Shown here: positions 36,002 through 47,735 of the stretch, one piece after another | Numbering within the stretch: position 1 is the first letter of the stretch | How the letters are laid out: every line of letters starts with the position of its first letter | NCBI GenBank assembly: GCA_933207985.1 | Contig: OW240921.1 | Span: 108,862,542-108,926,541 of the forward strand | Source of the DNA: Pelobates cultripes | Lineage: Eukaryota; Chordata; Amphibia; Anura; Pelobatidae | Direction of reading: 5' to 3' | DNA length: 64,000 nt | Notes under the pieces: model-generated | What the model saw: only the letters and a program-made list of their open reading frames with translations | What the model was told of the DNA's origin: nothing | Database searches by the model: none | Position numbers and translations under genes: made by a program

Positions 36002-36221
36002 ATATTGCTTTATTTATATTCTGTTATATAGGGTGAACATATTATGTTGAGCTTTACAATGATAGAGAGGTGATGGTAAGAGCTCCATGCAGTCTATGAG
36101 CATTTGAGGTTGGCTGATACATGTCATTAGGTGTCTTATGGTTGAGGTATTCTAACTGGGATTTGAACCGTGGTTTCCCAGTTCTAAGGCAGTGATGTTA
36201 CCCCCTGCTCCATCTAGCAGT
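36002..36221 (-). mobile_element. tRNA-headed SINE with L2-like tail
   Basis: Read on the minus strand, 36169-36159 is GGTTCAAATCC, a perfect fit to the RNA polymerase III B box GGTTCRANNCC, preceded by a degenerate A-box region near 36215-36195. The 3' part (about 36060-36005) reads TTGTAAAGCTCAACATA..., then TATATAACAG, resembling the L2-type end AAAGCGC..GGCGCTATATAAATA seen at 36990-37041 and 39730-39784. A tRNA head plus an L2 tail is the MIR/V-SINE design, allowing mobilisation by L2 machinery. Diverged and probably inactive. Confidence 0.55.
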
Positions 36222-36875
36222 TCTGTCTGTCTTATGTGCTAGTGTCTCTAATCATTTGTATGTTGTGTCCTTAAACACTGCAGTCCATGTTTCCATACTA
36301 TTCCGTAAATAATAACAATAAATATCTCATGTATGTCTGGTTCCGTGAAAGTGTTATCGTAACTCGAGTACCCAGAACTCTTTGCAGAGTGCTGCTTAGT
36401 AATCATGCCATCCTCTGGTACAACTGACAAGAGTAACTGTTCTCGAGGGGGAGGTTACATCGCTAATTATTCCTCTACCTCTAATATCTGTGAATAACGA
36501 GATCACCCGATTCTCCTCTGGTTAATTACGCTTTGTGCTCCCGTAAAAACCTTCATTAAATCGTTAGCAAACTTACAATAATTATTATAAATATGTGAGG
36601 GGAGCTTGGTCCCAGTGACATCGTTACACAGTGTGTTAGTGTCGGCGGAGCTTGAGTGATGACCTTAGAAGAGTCTGTAGATAGAGGGTAATGTACAGAC
36701 CGACCGCAGGTTCGCACTAGCGATTGCCTTTACAGAGTTGAAACTCCTGAACTGTATGACAAGTGTTTGTGGTTAGTAGAGGTTGTGCCAGAGTCGCATG
36801 CTGTGCCGTTAGCAGAGGTTAGTATCATGTAGACTAATTTGCTGTGGTGTCTGGGCTGCTGCTGCTATCTACGTT
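36222..36875. other. non-coding; candidate conserved block
   Basis: No gene. 36430-36600 is repeat-free and dense in TAATTA/TTAAT words (CGCTAATTATTCC, GGTTAATTACGC, AATAATTATTATAAATATG), resembling homeodomain-rich conserved non-coding DNA. Confidence 0.4.
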
Positions 36876-37041
36876 ATAAACTGTAAGCTCGTTTGAGCAG
36901 GGCACTCTTGAACCTATTGTTCCTGTAAGTTTTTGTAATTGTCTCATTTATTGTTATTCTCCCCCTTTGATAATAGTGTAAAGCGCTACAGAATATGCTG
37001 GTGCTATATAAATGCTAGTAATAATAATAATAATAATAATA
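36876..37041 (+). mobile_element. L2-type LINE 3' end fragment
   Basis: Contains TGTAAGCTCGTTTGAGCAGGGC, then GTAAAGCGCTACAGAATATG, then GGTGCTATATAAAT followed by (ATA)n. The same series ends the LINE at 39636-39784. 5'-truncated 3' UTR without coding sequence. Confidence 0.8.
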
Positions 37042-37540
37042 GGCGTTTATATATCTTGTTTCTTTTGTTTGGCAAAGTACAGGTGATCTGTAGTCAATAG
37101 ACCCAGAAACCCATAGCGATGTATTCACTTAAAGAGGAATTGTTGAAATTTGAGAGAATTGGATGTGTTAGGCCAATATATTTTTAGTAGGAGACTTTTC
37201 CAATTTAACCATTTTGCCCTAAAATGTAATGTGTGTGTGCTAATGTTTCCATTCCGTAGCTGAAAGTATGTATTTAGATGAGTGGGGGTATCTATATATG
37301 TAGATATATGAGGCAGTGGGTATATAGTAGACTTGGGTATGGCAAAAAAATTCAGCTCAGCTAAACCATTTTCCCGAAAACAGCAAAAATAATTTCAGGA
37401 CAACCACATTTTTGCCTGTCACAATTTCCGTACCGAAAACCTGATTTGGGAACCAAAAGAGCGTAAAAATATGTCAATGTAGTACTGCAAGACATATACA
37501 TAATATCTATAAGTATATTGACTATATATTATGCTGTTAC
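37042..37540. other. non-coding, nothing recognised
   Basis: Short AT-rich interval between two L2-type elements. Confidence 0.5.
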
Positions 37541-37549
37541 ATATGTATG

Positions 37550-37599
<50 letters not shown>

Positions 37600-37653
37600 A
37601 AAGGCCTCTGAGTGACACTGGCTTCAATAGCTCATAAGAAGTGGTAGGCCATA

Positions 37654-37700
<47 letters not shown>
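37541..37700. repeat. (TA)n/(TG)n microsatellites
   Basis: 37541-37600 is TA-TG-TA; 37658-37700 is pure (TA)n and directly abuts the 5' break of the LINE. Confidence 0.9.
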
Positions 37701-39784
<2,084 letters not shown>

Positions 39785-41988
39785 ATGTGTGTGTGTTCGT
39801 GTTCAGAACATATAGCTGGAGGGCGGTGCGTTACTGGAACTCTGTATTAAGTTGACAGACCTAGTACCTCTTAGCATTTCACATAGGGGCAGGGGCAGTC
39901 CACAAAGAGTGAAAATCCCATTTCAAGTGTAGAGTCAGTACTGGGTCCATGTGTGTATAAAGAATTGAGTGAGTGTGTAAATGTGAATATTTATCATATA
40001 AGAACATTGTGCATATAATTGAGTGTATCGATGTAAAACATTCTTTGTGTAGTCATTGTGTAGTGTAGGCAGTACTCATTGTGTATGGTTTTCTGGCCAA
40101 AAGGATGTGTATCCCTGCTCGTACCGTTAAAAAAAAAAAAAGATGGTAGTCAGTGTCTGTCTACATTGTGTCCATCAAGCTTGGACCCCTGAATAAATTC
40201 TAGTTTGATGAACTATTGTTGTGGTATCAGAATCTCACTTAGATTGGGGAAGGTAATTGGGAAGTAGATTGTAGATTAGTCAATTGATATTTGCAGAAGA
40301 TGGGTTACTCATTTGTCATCTGTGCTCTTAATGCTTCCATTTTACAGTAACAAACGTGGCCACATGATCTCCAGATGTATATAAAGCTGAGAAATTGGCT
40401 CGCAGGAAAGGTGGCATCCTATCATTGTGCCACCATGAAAGTCACCAAGCTTTGCGTGGGCAGTGCCAGTGTTTGTCTGTGTCCATACAGACTGAATGGC
40501 TGTGAGCATGAGTTTAAACACGAGTCAGTAAGGGACGTGGCTGAAATAACTGGATTCACTGCATTCTCTGTATACATATTTAAAGAGTTAATTTTTTGTG
40601 TTCGCATGGAACATGTTTTCTATGCAATGTAGACGTGTGTTTCTTGTATACATATATGTAAAGAGATCAGTGCGTTAAGTTAACTGCTCACTCTTGTTGT
40701 GATGAGTTCAATGTGGGTAAATGAGGTGCGTATGTAGTGCTTGTGCACTGTGTGTGTGTTTGTGGGTGTCAGATGAGTTCATTGTGCGCATATTTAAATA
40801 TTTGCTGTGTGCATTCTGTGTGTGACGAGTTCAGTGTGTTTAAATGGGAAACATTTGCTATGTGTGTATTTTTCTGAGGCTTTCACTGTGTATATCTGAA
40901 ATGTTTGCAGTGTGTTTCTCTTTGTGTGATGCGTTTAGTGTGTATGTATATGTGCAATGTTAGCAGTGTATCTGAGATGTGTTTAGTGTATATGTTAAAT
41001 GTATGTATAGTGAAATGTTTGCAGTGTGTGTCAGTGTGAAAATATGTGAAATGTTGATAATGTGTGCGCTGTATTTAGTGTGTGCGCTGTGAGCTGCAGC
41101 CTCTCACATCAGCAGAGCATGCCTTTATGAATCTGACAGAGAACATGTGGGGTCTGGGGGGGTATCCTGAGGCTGCATCCTTCATGGATCACGGGAATTA
41201 CTCCAACACCCCTCCCACCCCTGGCTTGTCACTAGGCATCTGTCTTCTAAACAGTGCTACATCTCTCCGTGCCTCTCTACCTGCATCTACCTCGGAACGA
41301 GCCAGGGATGGGACAAACTACATCTGCCAAAGCTCCATGGCTAGAGAACAGTTTTGTTTTTTACTGACATCCAAAAACACATAGGTTATATAATAAGTAG
41401 GTGAATGCAAATATTAGGACAAAACAGGAGATAACTCTCTGATTCATTTCTGCATTCAACTTGTAAATCCCTGGTAAACTCCCCTCAGTTCCCAGTTTAG
41501 TGAATATGTCTTTCAAAGTAAAAGTCACGGGTCTATACGTCTATATAGCGTTGAAGTGGCCATAATATATGTCTCCCCAACTGTTGCTGTGCTACAAGGC
41601 TGGCAAGGTGTCATGGAAGTTGCGGATTTAGACCTGTTAGGGAGCTTGGTTGGATGGGCTACCCTTTGGCTGCCAAAGATAGCGAGTTTGCCAAACCTCA
41701 CCGTACACCTCTACACAGCTTTCCTGCCCTGACAGACTTATTTATGATTACAGCATTACCCTCAGTCTTGCATGTCCATTTCTCATATACACGGTTCCAA
41801 TAAAGATGTAGAGAATAACATTTATATATATATATACACATCTTTATGCTGGCTTTGGCTCCCCAGATGTATGAATGTCTTGAATTTTTAATTTACATTA
41901 TCATATTAATGACTGTTTCAGATTAATTAGTAATAATATAGCACTCTACCAACAATAATTCTATTCCACAAAGTGTGTGATTAATAAG
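39785..41988. other. non-coding; degenerate GT-rich tandem repeat 40690-41090
   Basis: No gene. 40690-41090 is a decayed tandem series of 40-60 bp units containing GTGATGAGTTCA, TGTGTTTAAATG and ACATTTGC-like pieces. 41984-41988 (ATAAG) is the target duplication of the LTR element that follows. Confidence 0.5.
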
Positions 41989-42597
41989 TGTCACGGTTCT
42001 CACCTGATAGACAGACGGCAAGACGTGGTCGCTCTTGGAGTTCCCAACAGGGGACTTGAACCGGGGCTCTTCTCAGTCCTGGTCCTGCTTTCTACCTCTG
42101 AGCCACAGCAGCTATTTACAGTGAAGACTGATTCCAATCCTGTTCATCCTGACATGGCTACTACTCTGGGGGCTGCACCTTGACTTGGCTGTGTTTCACC
42201 TGACTCTGATCAGTCATCAGCAGGGTATATAAACCCAGCCTCGCCCTGTGCTCAGGGTCAAGTCTTTGATCCTGTTTGTTCTAGTGTTCCTGTTTCATCG
42301 CTTCGCATTATTGACCCCGGCTTCCTGACTCGTTTATTCTGACTTCTGGCATCCCTTGACTTCGGCTACTCCTCGTTGTTCCTGTCCTCTGGCATCCTTT
42401 GACCTCGGCTATCCCTCGACCATCCTGCTGGTTCAGTCCTTGCCTGTCCTGCGTATTGGTACTGCATCCTGCACAGCCCCCGTGCACAGACCCACAGGCC
42501 AGGTGAATTCTTACCTGACCACCTCGGCCTGTGGCTATCTGCAAGGGTGAGCATCATATCTGCGCTACAGACTCCCAACTCAGGTAAGACCCTGACA
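41989..42597 (+). repeat. 5' LTR
   Basis: 609 bp, TG...CA. A TATA-like box TATATAAA sits at 42226-42233. On the minus strand a tRNA-like promoter is visible: A-box-like TGGCTCAGAGGTAG (42105-42092) and a perfect B box GGTTCAAGTCC (42062-42052), about 43 nt apart as in tRNA genes. Confidence 0.93.
42226..42233 (+). promoter_or_regulatory. TATA box of the 5' LTR (U3)
   Basis: TATATAAA in GC-richer surroundings, with the R region expected to begin about 25-30 bp downstream. Repeated at 44051-44058 in the 3' LTR. Confidence 0.6.
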
Positions 42598-42612
42598 TAA
42601 GACTTGACCATT

Positions 42613-43884
42613 ATGGAGTCCGCAGAGATGTGCTCACCCTCGACCCAGCGTGTGTCCAGCCTGGCCCAGACTGTTTCGGAGCTGCAGCAAGAAATTTTAT
42701 TCCTTAAAGGCGCAGTACATCCAGCCCCGGAACCAGCTTTTCCTGAACCGTTTGTCATCATGCCCGACCGATTTGATGGTAGCCGCACATCCTTTCAGTC
42801 TTTCAAGATGGATTGTGAGGTGTTGTTTTCTTTAAAGCCTCGAACATATGCCACAGAATTCATCAGGGTCAGAGCGGCTATCAACCTGTTGTCTGGACGC
42901 ATCAAAGTTTGGGCTCACCAAATGTTGCAGACGAAGAGTCCTGTCCTGGTCAGCTGGGAATCCTTTAGTACTGCTATGGACTCACAATGTAAGACCACTG
43001 TGGCCAAGTCAGCTCCACGTACTAAAAAATCTCAGATTCTTCCTAACCAAGAAACCGAGTACCACCACTACGTCCCAGAAATGCCTCCTTATGTTCCAGC
43101 TCCCAGGAAAACTCCAGAGGTATCCGGTGTTCCACTTGACCCTGTGGAACCTATGCAATTAGGACTCGTCCACTGCAAGGTGACACCTAAGGAAAAAGAC
43201 CGAAGGAGAAGCTATGGCCTATGTTATTACTGTGGAGAAAAAGGGCACTTCATCACGCTTTGTCCTGTTCGCCCTCCTAGACCTCCAGCTCTCCGACTTG
43301 GTACTAGTTTCCTTCGCCCTGTGTACACCGCATACCAGCCTAAAAAGCCAAATAGAAGCCGTTGTGCTTGCACATGCTTGGCTTCCGCGAGAAAACCTCC
43401 ATCCCCTGCTCCAGAGCCTCCTGCATCTACTCCCGAAGTTGCTTCCTGTGATACCACCACTACTTCCTGCCCGCCCGAAGAGGTTTTACCTGTGGATTGT
43501 GCCGTTGCTTCTAATGGCACTATAGTCCGTAAAGAAGACCTTGATATGTTCGAAAAAGCATTGTTAGCTGCGAACACTGCTCCTGCCAAAGTTTTGGAAG
43601 TGCTTGCCACCTGTACCCGGAACCTAAAAGACCTGGACAATTCTCCAGCCGTACCAGAAGCTGGTACTGCGGACTCCCAAGCTGTAAAGGGAATCCTTGC
43701 TGGGGAGTTTGACTATGGGGACTCACTGGATTCAGATAGTGACCCTGGAGAGGTGTACTATGCTGACAATGAACCCATTCACGCCCGGAGGTCGTTTTTA
43801 AAGGGGGGGGTACTGTCACGGTTCTCACCTGATAGACAGACGGCAAGACGTGGTCGCTCTTGGAGTTCCCAACAGGGGACTTGA
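42613..43884 (+). CDS. Gag-like protein of the LTR retrotransposon
   Basis: 423 residues from the ATG at 42613; an upstream TTG in the same frame is not needed. Residues 8-33 look like a short coiled coil. A capsid N-terminal-like segment spans about 45-120 (MPDRFDGSR, FIRVRAAINLLSGRIKVW), then the frame jumps at about residue 122 into a Pro-rich linker, so the C-terminal capsid lobe normally found in sushi/Ty3-type Gag seems deleted in frame. A CCHC knuckle follows at 204-217 (Cys204, Cys207, His212, Cys217), then a Pro/Thr-rich region and an acidic tail (GEFDYGDSLDSDSDPGE, about 364-380). The last 24 codons lie inside the 3' LTR. No pol domain exists. The ORF has no stop or frameshift. It probably binds RNA but needs help for assembly and all enzymology. 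Confidence 0.85.
   Translation: MESAEMCSPSTQRVSSLAQTVSELQQEILFLKGAVHPAPEPAFPEPFVIMPDRFDGSRTSFQSFKMDCEVLFSLKPRTYATEFIRVRAAINLLSGRIKVWAHQMLQTKSPVLVSWESFSTAMDSQCKTTVAKSAPRTKKSQILPNQETEYHHYVPEMPPYVPAPRKTPEVSGVPLDPVEPMQLGLVHCKVTPKEKDRRRSYGLCYYCGEKGHFITLCPVRPPRPPALRLGTSFLRPVYTAYQPKKPNRSRCACTCLASARKPPSPAPEPPASTPEVASCDTTTTSCPPEEVLPVDCAVASNGTIVRKEDLDMFEKALLAANTAPAKVLEVLATCTRNLKDLDNSPAVPEAGTADSQAVKGILAGEFDYGDSLDSDSDPGEVYYADNEPIHARRSFLKGGVLSRFSPDRQTARRGRSWSSQQGT
43800..43810 (+). promoter_or_regulatory. polypurine tract
   Basis: AAAGGGGGGGG ending 3 bp before the 3' LTR, in the position of the plus-strand primer in LTR elements. It also lies within the Gag reading frame. Confidence 0.75.
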
Positions 43885-44422
43885 ACCGGGGATCTTCTCA
43901 GTCCTGGTCCTGCTTTCTACCTCTGAGCCACAGCAGCTATTTACAGTGAAGACTGATTCCAATCCTGTTCATCCTGACATGGCTACTACTCTGGGGGCTG
44001 CACCTTGACTTGGCTGTGTTTCACCTGACTCTGATCAGTCATCAGCAGGGTATATAAACCCAGCCTCGCCCTGTGCTCAGGGTCAAGTCTTTGATCCTGT
44101 TTGTTCTAGTGTTCCTGTTTCATCGCTTCGCATTATTGACCCCGGCTTCCTGACTCGTTTATTCTGACTTCTGGCATCCCTTGACTTCGGCTACTCCTCG
44201 TTGTTCCTGTCCTCTGGCATCCTTTGACCTCGGCTATCCCTCGACCATCCTGCTGGTTCAGTCCTTGCCTGTCCTGCGTATTGGTACTGCATCCTGCACA
44301 GCCCCCGTGCACAGACCCACAGGCCAGGTGAATTCTTACCTGACCACCTCGGCCTGTGGCTATCTGCAAGGGTGAGCATCATATCTGCGCTACAGACTCC
44401 CAACTCAGGTAAGACCCTGACA
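43814..44422 (+). repeat. 3' LTR
   Basis: Same 609 bp as the 5' LTR; the one difference I see is GGGGATCTT at about 43890 in place of GGGGCTCTT. The stop codon of the Gag ORF is at 43882-43884. Confidence 0.93.
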
Positions 44423-44427
44423 ATAAG

Positions 44428-45605
44428 CCTTCCGAATGTCGGATCCCAACTGGACAGGGTGTGTGTCTGGGGAGGACTTGCTCAAACCCGCTGCTCTCCT
44501 ATAATTAAATTGAAGTTAGAGAGGCTAGATCAGCACTTCTAATTAATCACCTTACTGTAATGTGTGCCCCGGTCGACTCGATTGTGCAGAAAAGGCCAGG
44601 GCAGGAACACAAGTACACCTCTGCAAATGAGTGTTCTGTTAGGATTGTCAGATCGAAGGGAATGTGGGTGTAAATTGTGTCATTTAGCTATTTTGTTTGA
44701 CAGTTATATGGGTTACAGTCAGAACACTTATAACCAACTGCCAACATGTCTGTGTCAGTTTCCTCTTTGTGGGTGGTATAAATCTAATGTTCTAGATAGA
44801 ATGGATGGGAATTAAGGACAGGGGAAGATTGCAATGGATATAAGGAAGCGTGTTCCTTGGACAAAATACTGTATGGACCACTCGCCATTTTTAGAAGGGG
44901 AATGGTCATTGTCCTAAATGTCAGATTTCAGAGCATATTTAGCTGAGTGGTCACCATTGATGTATATAGGTTTGTAAAATAGCAGACAAGATTTTAAATA
45001 AAATCACATTACCACTTCTAAACTGGTAATGGTCGCTGCTATTTTTAATAGTTAATGTTCAAATAGTCAGGCAAATCTGCTTGCTTTACTTTAATTAGGG
45101 AATGCAATATATTCTGCAGCACTGGAAGGGGGGTGGGGAGTTATGAAATCAGGACATGAAGGGAGGTGGCTGGAGGGTGGTATGTATAGTATGTATACCA
45201 GGGTGATTGGCAGCTTCCCCTACAGAGCACAGTAAAAGCACACCTGTATGGACAGAATAACTTGCGATGGCCTTCCCCAGCGCAAATGGCTCACACTGGC
45301 CCCTTTGGAGAATGGGTTGTGTGGGGACTCTAGTAAAAAAAATCGGGGACACCAGGACAGACGCCTGAAATCAGGATCTACTGGGTACATTACAAAATAC
45401 AATACAAGTAACACAAATTTAGGTGTACAGGAATGTTCAAAGAATGCTCAAACAAGCGTACTTATCTAAGAGTTTGCAAATGCGTTAATTTGCATTCAAA
45501 ATCCCTAGTTGTCCTTTTAGCAGGCAGTTATTTGGATGTGTAAACAAAAATTATATTTGTCTACATAAATTAAAAAAAACACCATCTAAAATTAATATAT
45601 CACCA
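44428..45605. other. non-coding, nothing recognised
   Basis: Unique-looking sequence with no supported coding signal. Confidence 0.5.
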
Positions 45606-46079
45606 TTAAAGGAACACTGTAATGTTAGGAATACCAAGCTATGAAAGGGTTAAACAACCTATTAAACACTTACCCGATTACAGCACCAATGTCCCTCAGC
45701 GTTGAGTCAGGCTCCTCCTCTGCCGATGTCAGCTGATAGGGGGAACTTAATATGTATGGTCTGCGAGGGCTGCGCATGCACATTAGGCCTTCGCCACAGG
45801 AAAGCATTGACTCATTGTTTTCCAATGGTGTTTTCTCTGATACTGGATGTCCTCACACAAGTGTTGCTTTACGCAGTCAAACTTCATGAAACTCCAGGAA
45901 ACGCCTCTAGTGGCTGTCTGAGAGACAGCCACTAGAGACAGTCTTATCACTGCAATGTAAACATTGTAGTTTCTCTAAAACTGCAGTGTTTTACATTGCA
46001 GGGTTAAGAGGAAAGGAGCACTGCACACAGACCAATTCAAGAAAATGAAGTAGTCTGGGTGCCTACAGTGTCCTTTTAT
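45606..46079. mobile_element. T2-like MITE
   Basis: Left end TTAAAGGAACACTGTAATG; the right end is the decayed complement CTACAGTGTCCTTTTAT. The inner stem GCCTCTAGTGGCTGTC...GACAGCCACTAGAG (about 45903-45940) recurs in the elements at 58180 and 60040. The TTAAAGGRR terminal motif and TTAA target fit the T2 family known from Xenopus. Non-coding. Confidence 0.75.
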
Positions 46080-47414
46080 TGGTAGCGTTTCCGTGGTAGC
46101 CTTATCACAAATGTGTCAGATCGGCTTTTTGTTTGCTAAACAGCTTGTTAGCCCTCTGCACCTGTACGGTTGCTGATCTATTGTACGTTCAAATCCCTTT
46201 GATTTGTTTGCACTAAATCTGTGTCTGTAATAACACTGTCAGTTTGGAGAAGTAATATTCACTGCTACCTGCGTGTTGGCCCTGGAGGGACGCTGAACAA
46301 CGTAAATTAAGGGCAGTGATTTTCCCAGTAAGTGTTTGTGCTGCCGGTGTTATAAATTATACATCTTGTGGTTATGTTCTGTTTGAGAATCTCTGTGTCT
46401 GTGCAGACTGGACAGCACACGCTCTGTGAAACGCCAGTGTAAACTCTGGCAGAATCTCATATTTGCTATTTTGGAGTTAAGAATGAGATTTTTAACCTTT
46501 TTAATGTCATAATTGGGATTCTCTTAAAATTGTTTTTTTTTTTTTTTGCCTTCTTCTTAGATCAACAGCACAAAAAGGAATATTTAAAACGTTGAACTTA
46601 ATGCACATGAATGTTTTCAACCTGTATTACTATCTAACTATATAAATTACAGTAATTGAAGCAGTAGGTTCACATATAGAATAAGTTTGCACGCTGTTTA
46701 CCTCCTGGATACAATGTAGCCTTTTCCATTGTAGAAGTAGGCAGCCAGCTAGAATCTTTAGATGTATTTTTGAACGTAAAGCGTTTATGATTAGCGATCA
46801 TTATAACATATGTTTAAACTGTGTCACATCTACCAAGTGCCCGTATTTAGTAGGAACAGTCCCTATTTTGAACCCCCAATTTTCTGTCCTTATTTTCTTT
46901 TTTAAAAGTGAAAAACTCCTGCTGACCGGGTTGTAATATCATTAAAATTCCAACACAACCCAAAGATACCATAAGACCAACTTGCTGGGCTTCTCCGTCA
47001 ACTGACAAAAGTTGACGGCGAAGCTCCAATCCCAGCAGCCATTGCAAGTGACAGTTGTGGGTTTCAGGTATCAAATCAATTATTGCAAGATGTAATTTAT
47101 GGAGAGTGTTGCAGGATCCACCATATACATCAATGTTATGCTCATGCACGATGGTACAACACTGACTCAGCTCCTGAAGATGAATTGCAAGCAGTTGATG
47201 ATGGTCTGCAGGAAGAAGATGGCTGCAGCTGCGAGGGATATTTCGGGGAAGTAAACCTACCTTCCACTGGACCCCACAGTCACGGTCACAAAAAATGCAA
47301 AGACCCTCTGAAAGTGACAGATCTGTTTTAATGTCATTCTTTTCTGGTGGTTACACAATACCTTCTGCAATGTGTTTTTTAACCACAATAAACATTAAAT
47401 TTTTATTCAACACA
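46080..47414. other. non-coding; MITE fragment at 46832-46900
   Basis: 46832-46900 repeats the left part of the 10392 MITE (CCAAGTGCCCGTATTTAG..., AACAGTCCCTATTTT). The rest, including 47060-47330 with an 82-residue open frame, is not recognised. Confidence 0.5.
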
Positions 47415-47735
47415 GTAAAGGAGGAGACTATATTTAAAAGAAGAAAAACTACCACAACAAGAGGACATGGTCTTAAATTAGAGGGGCAAAGGTTTAAAAA
47501 TAATATCAGGAAGTATTACTTTACTGAGAGGGTAAGGATGCGTGGAATAGCCTTCCAGCTGAAGTGTTAGAGGTTAACACAGTGAGGGAGTTTAAGCATG
47601 CGTGGGATAGGCATAAGGCTATCCTAACTATAAGATAAGACTAGGGACTAATGAAAGTATTTAGAAAATTGGGCAGACTAGATGGGCCGAATGGTTCTTA
47701 TCTGCCGTCACATTCTATCTTTCTATGTTTCTAAT
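47415..47735 (+). mobile_element. non-LTR LINE 3' end (CR1/Rex-like C-terminus)
   Basis: Across frame changes the translation reads GLKLEGQRFKNNIRKYYFTER, then in the next frame WNSLPAEVLEVNTVREF and WDRHK. The FT.RV..WNSLP.EV pattern is the usual C-terminus of CR1/Rex-type LINE ORF2. The 3' UTR ends GGGCCGAATGGTTCTTATC and a TTCTATCTTTCTATG tail. Truncated and frameshifted; the exact clade is uncertain. Confidence 0.7.

Larger units (their letters stand above)
41989..44422 (+). mobile_element. non-autonomous Ty3/gypsy-like LTR retrotransposon (Gag only)
   Basis: 2434 bp. Two 609-bp LTRs (41989-42597 and 43814-44422, constant offset 1825) start TGTCACGG and end CTGACA, with one visible difference (GGGGCTCTT versus GGGGATCTT). 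The target duplication ATAAG flanks both sides (41984-41988, 44423-44427); 5 bp fits Ty3/gypsy. The internal 1216 bp holds one Gag ORF and no protease, reverse transcriptase, RNase H or integrase. A polypurine tract AAAGGGGGGGG (43800-43810) lies 3 bp before the 3' LTR. No clear primer-binding site can be named after 42597. The near-identity of the LTRs indicates a very recent insertion. Confidence 0.93.

Noticed and set aside
42052..42105. A functional tRNA gene on the minus strand
   Set aside because: A and B boxes are present, but the T-arm and acceptor do not pair well, and the sequence is part of an LTR.
42308..42544. Minus-strand 78-residue frame repeated at 44133-44369
   Set aside because: Duplicate because it lies in both LTRs; no protein features.
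42613..43884. A domesticated host gag gene (RTL/PEG10 type)
   Set aside because: It sits between nearly identical LTRs with a target duplication, so it is a recent transposon insertion, not an old domesticated gene.
47083..47331. 82-residue frame starting MQDVIYGECCRIHHIH
   Set aside because: No recognisable domain, no splice or promoter context, and flanked by repeat debris.
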